From assembly GCA_946886375.1 (NCBI GenBank), contig CAMPIL010000132.1, forward strand, positions 1-9,162: a stretch of 9,162 bases of DNA. Direction: 5' to 3'. A program made the translations under genes and the position numbers. The notes under the pieces were generated by a model. The model did not search any database. It saw only the letters and a program-made list of their open reading frames with translations, and was not told the origin of the DNA. Within the stretch, counting starts at the first letter, position 1. Each line of letters starts with the position of its first letter. Shown here in pieces: positions 6,724 through 9,162 of this stretch. The stretch is from an uncultured Phycisphaerales bacterium (GTDB lineage: Bacteria; Planctomycetota; Phycisphaerae; Phycisphaerales; SM1A02).

Positions 6724-8333
6724 GCGGCGTCGCACTTTCGCTCAGTCGCGGCACCGACAGACGCGTCGTTAACCCCTGGTTCATCGCACTTGCGGTGGTC
6801 ATTCCCACCTTCATGGAGGTCGTGGACACGACAGTCGCCAACGTCGCGTTGCGGTACATATCCGGGGGGCTGTCGGCAGCCGTGACCGACAGCGAGTGGA
6901 TCATCACCAGTTACCTGGCGGCAAACGCCTTCATTCTGCCGATCACCGGCTGGCTGTCAGGGCACTTCGGCCGCCGCAACTATTTCCTCTTGTCGATCGC
7001 CGTCTTCACCGGCGCGTCAATGCTCTGCGGCATGGCCAGCAGCCTGCCGGAGCTGATCATGTTCCGCATCATCCAAGGGTTGGCCGGCGGCGGGCTCCAG
7101 CCCTCCAGCCAGGGAATCCTGCTCGACGCGTTTCCGCCCGAGAAGCAAGGCGCGGCGCAGACATTGTTCGGCGTCGCCGCGCTGCTCGGCCCGGTCGTCG
7201 GACCAACCTTGGGAGGCTGGCTCGTGGTCACGTACGACTGGCGCTGGATCTTCTACATCAACGTGCCGGTCGGCATAGTGGGCTTTCTCGCCTGCTATGT
7301 ACTGCTGGAAGACCCCGATTATCTGAAGCAGCAGCGGTTGGAGTACAAGAAGCGGCCATTGAATCTCGATGGCATCGGCCTGGGACTGCTCGCGCTGGTC
7401 ATCGCCTCGTGGGAGGTGCTGATCAGCAAGGGGCAGGAGTGGAACTGGTTTGGCGATCCATTCCGGCGCATTCAGATGTTGTCCGTGGTGTTCGTACTGG
7501 GGCTCGGTGGCCTGATCTGGCGCGAGTTGACCTTCAAAAGCCCGGTGATCAATTTCCGCGTGCTCCGTGACCGCAACTTCGCCGTGTCCTGCTTCATCAT
7601 GTTCATTGCGTTCGCTGTTCTATATGGCTCCAGCATCTCGCTGCCTGGCCTGCTCCAGACCCTGATGGGCTACGACGCTTACAAGTCCGGGCTGGTGTTG
7701 GCGCCGGGGGGCTTCTCCTCGATCATGATGATGATTGTCGTGGGCATCTTGCTGGGTCGGGCCGTGGACGCCCGCTGGCTTATTGCATCAGGGCTAATCG
7801 TCGTGGCCGCCTCCAATTGGTGGATGGCGCATTTGAACACGCAGGTCGACCAGTGGCAGGTGATTGCACCTCGGCTGGTGTTGACCGCGGGACTGGGCCT
7901 GATCTTCGCGCCGCTCAGCGTGGCTGCCTTCATCACCATCCCACTGCACCTGCGCGGGGCGGCGGTGGGGTTGCTCGCCCTGCTTCGCAACGAAGGAGGC
8001 AGCTTTGGCACTTCAATGTCGCAGACCATTCAGGAGCGCCGCCTGCAGTTCCACACAGAGCGCTTGGGGGAGTTTCTCGACCCTTTGAACCCGGAAGTGA
8101 CGTCTTTCATGGAGCAAGCCCGCGCCCTGTACCTCCAGCAAACCGGAGATGCAGTCGCGGCAAATCAGATGGCGCTGCAGACGCTGGCGAACCTGCGCGA
8201 TCAGCAGGCGGCGGCGCTCTCGTACTTCGACATCTTTTGGGTGGCCGCCGTCCTGGGCGTGATCGTCACGCTCCTCGTGCCGTTGATGAAGCGCTCCGTC
8301 GCTGAGAAAGGCAAACATGTCGGAGCCGAGTAA
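6720..8333 (+). CDS. emrB: DHA2-family (EmrB/QacA) MFS multidrug efflux transporter
   Basis: A 537-residue inner-membrane protein expected to have 14 transmembrane helices and to export drugs or other amphiphilic compounds in exchange for protons. Helix 1 carries the DHA2 signature D36-T-T-V-A-N-V-A-L. The loop after helix 2 has the EmrB-like form of motif A, G77-W-L-S-G-H-F-G-R-R. Motif B is F-R116-I-I-Q-G-L-A-G-G. The antiporter motif C is G151-V-A-A-L-L-G-P-V-V-G-P-T-L-G-G-W. A soluble-looking stretch follows helix 6 (near 189-204), and the C-terminal half holds further hydrophobic spans up to about residue 525. A hydrophilic segment near 445-480, before the last helix, is typical of EmrB proteins. 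The start overlaps the adaptor stop by 4 bases and the end overlaps the next gene by 17, so the three genes are probably translationally coupled. Substrate cannot be read from sequence; the symbol reflects family only. Confidence 0.95.
   Translation: MSGVALSLSRGTDRRVVNPWFIALAVVIPTFMEVVDTTVANVALRYISGGLSAAVTDSEWIITSYLAANAFILPITGWLSGHFGRRNYFLLSIAVFTGASMLCGMASSLPELIMFRIIQGLAGGGLQPSSQGILLDAFPPEKQGAAQTLFGVAALLGPVVGPTLGGWLVVTYDWRWIFYINVPVGIVGFLACYVLLEDPDYLKQQRLEYKKRPLNLDGIGLGLLALVIASWEVLISKGQEWNWFGDPFRRIQMLSVVFVLGLGGLIWRELTFKSPVINFRVLRDRNFAVSCFIMFIAFAVLYGSSISLPGLLQTLMGYDAYKSGLVLAPGGFSSIMMMIVVGILLGRAVDARWLIASGLIVVAASNWWMAHLNTQVDQWQVIAPRLVLTAGLGLIFAPLSVAAFITIPLHLRGAAVGLLALLRNEGGSFGTSMSQTIQERRLQFHTERLGEFLDPLNPEVTSFMEQARALYLQQTGDAVAANQMALQTLANLRDQQAAALSYFDIFWVAAVLGVIVTLLVPLMKRSVAEKGKHVGAE
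8307..8311 (+). promoter_or_regulatory. Ribosome binding site (AAAGG) inside the transporter gene for the outer-membrane factor
   Basis: AAAGG, within GAGAAAGG, lies 5 bases before the ATG at 8317 and inside the last codons of the transporter gene. It supports that ATG as the start of the downstream gene despite the 17-base overlap. Confidence 0.55.
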
Positions 8334-9162
8334 ATCAAATCGCGTTTGGATTCTCTGGCTGGCCGAGTTCGTTCTCATCGGTGCGCCGCTGTTCATTGGC
8401 GGGTGCATGACCAGCGTGAGCGACTGGGTGCGCAACGGTTTCAAGGTCGGGCCCAATTATGAAACTCCTGCGGCGCCCGTCGCGGACGATTGGCTGTATG
8501 CGAACGATTCCAGCGTCCGCACAGAGCAGATCGACGAGTGGTGGAGGGTCTTCCAGGACCAGAAACTTAACTGGCTCATCGAAACCGCTTATGAGCAGAA
8601 TCTGACGCTGCGCGAGGCCGGGACACGCATCCTGCAAGCCAGGGCGCAGCAGGCGATCGCCGTTGGCAACCTGTTCCCTCAGACGCAGCAGGCCGAAGGC
8701 TATTACAACCGCGTCCGCCTCAGTGAAAATACCTTCAATAATCCTGCGGCGCTCGCGGGCGAATTCCCCCCCGGAACCACTCCTCCTTCCATGGTCGGCA
8801 GCACGTATTCCGACTGGTCAGCCGGCTTCAACCTAAGTTGGGAACTGGACTTCTGGGGGCGCTTCCGCCGGTTGATCGAATCAGCCAACGCAAACCTCGA
8901 TGCATCCGTGGCGGACTACGATGGCGCTCTGGTGACGCTGTTGGCCGACGTCGCGACGAACTACGTGCAATACCGCGTCGCCCAGCAGCGCATCAGGATC
9001 GCGCAGGACAACGTGCGCATCCAGCAGTCGGTCGTCGACCTCGCTGAGGAACGCTTCAACGTGGGCACGACGACGCGCCTGGACGTCGAACAGGCGCGCA
9101 CGATCCTGGAGCAGACGCGATCGGCGATTCCTTCGCTGCGGATCGCGCTCGGCCAGCTCGAT
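8317..9162 (+). CDS. NodT/OprM-family outer-membrane efflux lipoprotein, partial, C-terminus beyond the right edge
   Basis: The visible 282 residues are the first part of a TolC-like outer-membrane channel (RND/MFS outer membrane factor, usually about 450-550 residues). It would complete the tripartite pump by opening a path through the outer membrane. The N-terminal signal segment ends in F-I-G-G-C with C30 as a plausible lipid-modified cysteine. The mature protein then has N-G-F-K-V-G-P-N-Y (40-48) with P51, the family's usual opening, followed by a conserved W-W-R-V-F-Q-D segment and the helix with Y-E-Q-N-L-T-L-R-E-A. S-W-E-L-D-F-W-G-R-F-R-R (174-185) is the hallmark before the long periplasmic helices. 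The following Y-V-Q-Y-R and E-E-R-F-N-V-G-T-T-T-R-L-D-V belong to the first outer-membrane-factor repeat. The second repeat is off the window. A glutamate (E17) inside the hydrophobic part of the signal is slightly unusual. The frame is +1 relative to the transporter and has no internal stop. Confidence 0.93.
   Translation, partial: MSEPSKSNRVWILWLAEFVLIGAPLFIGGCMTSVSDWVRNGFKVGPNYETPAAPVADDWLYANDSSVRTEQIDEWWRVFQDQKLNWLIETAYEQNLTLREAGTRILQARAQQAIAVGNLFPQTQQAEGYYNRVRLSENTFNNPAALAGEFPPGTTPPSMVGSTYSDWSAGFNLSWELDFWGRFRRLIESANANLDASVADYDGALVTLLADVATNYVQYRVAQQRIRIAQDNVRIQQSVVDLAEERFNVGTTTRLDVEQARTILEQTRSAIPSLRIALGQLD

Noticed and set aside
5245..6735. Long minus-strand open frame (496 codons) lying almost exactly opposite the HlyD adaptor
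   Set aside because: Its length follows from the strong codon bias of a GC-rich gene on the other strand. The translation is rich in R, H, V and L and shows no domain, and the plus-strand frame is an unmistakable HlyD protein.

Overview
The window looks like part of a planctomycete chromosome, probably from the Phycisphaerae. The strongest clue is the secreted protease near the left end: it finishes in two dockerin-like calcium loops, each followed by a W-G-x-C-P ending, a tail style I associate with Phycisphaerales exported proteins. The HlyD adaptor and outer-membrane factor on the right also carry features I associate with planctomycete efflux systems (an extra block inside the adaptor hairpin, and an N-G-F-K-V-G-P-N-Y start of the mature outer-membrane protein). 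The DNA is GC-rich throughout, so most frames stay open by chance. Phylum is an inference; no rRNA or other marker gene is present.

Layout. (1) 1-642, minus strand: the N-terminal two thirds or so of a ribonuclease D, running off the left edge. (2) 643-1011: non-coding gap between divergent genes. (3) 1012-3345, plus: a 777-residue exported zinc metalloprotease with signal peptide, pro-region with a probable cysteine switch, metzincin-type catalytic domain, two beta-sandwich modules and the dockerin-like tail. (4) 3372-3399: a strong intrinsic terminator between two convergent genes. (5) 3413-4609, minus: an exported fusion of methionine sulfoxide reductases MsrB and MsrA. (6) 4610-5223: a gap of about 600 bases with no credible gene, holding the divergent promoters. 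(7) 5224-9162, plus: a tightly packed efflux operon, made of a HlyD/EmrA-type adaptor, a DHA2 (EmrB/QacA) major facilitator pump and a NodT-type outer-membrane lipoprotein. Its genes overlap by 4 and 17 bases and the last one runs off the right edge.

How the genes work together. The three right-hand genes form a complete tripartite pump: inner-membrane proton-driven transporter, periplasmic adaptor and outer-membrane channel. The Msr fusion should repair oxidised methionines in cell-envelope proteins. The metalloprotease is an independent secreted enzyme. No transcriptional regulator lies beside the pump inside the window. I see no RNA gene, mobile element, CRISPR array or clear repeat. All genes fall in known families; the points most worth a second look are the protease architecture and the insertion in the HlyD adaptor.
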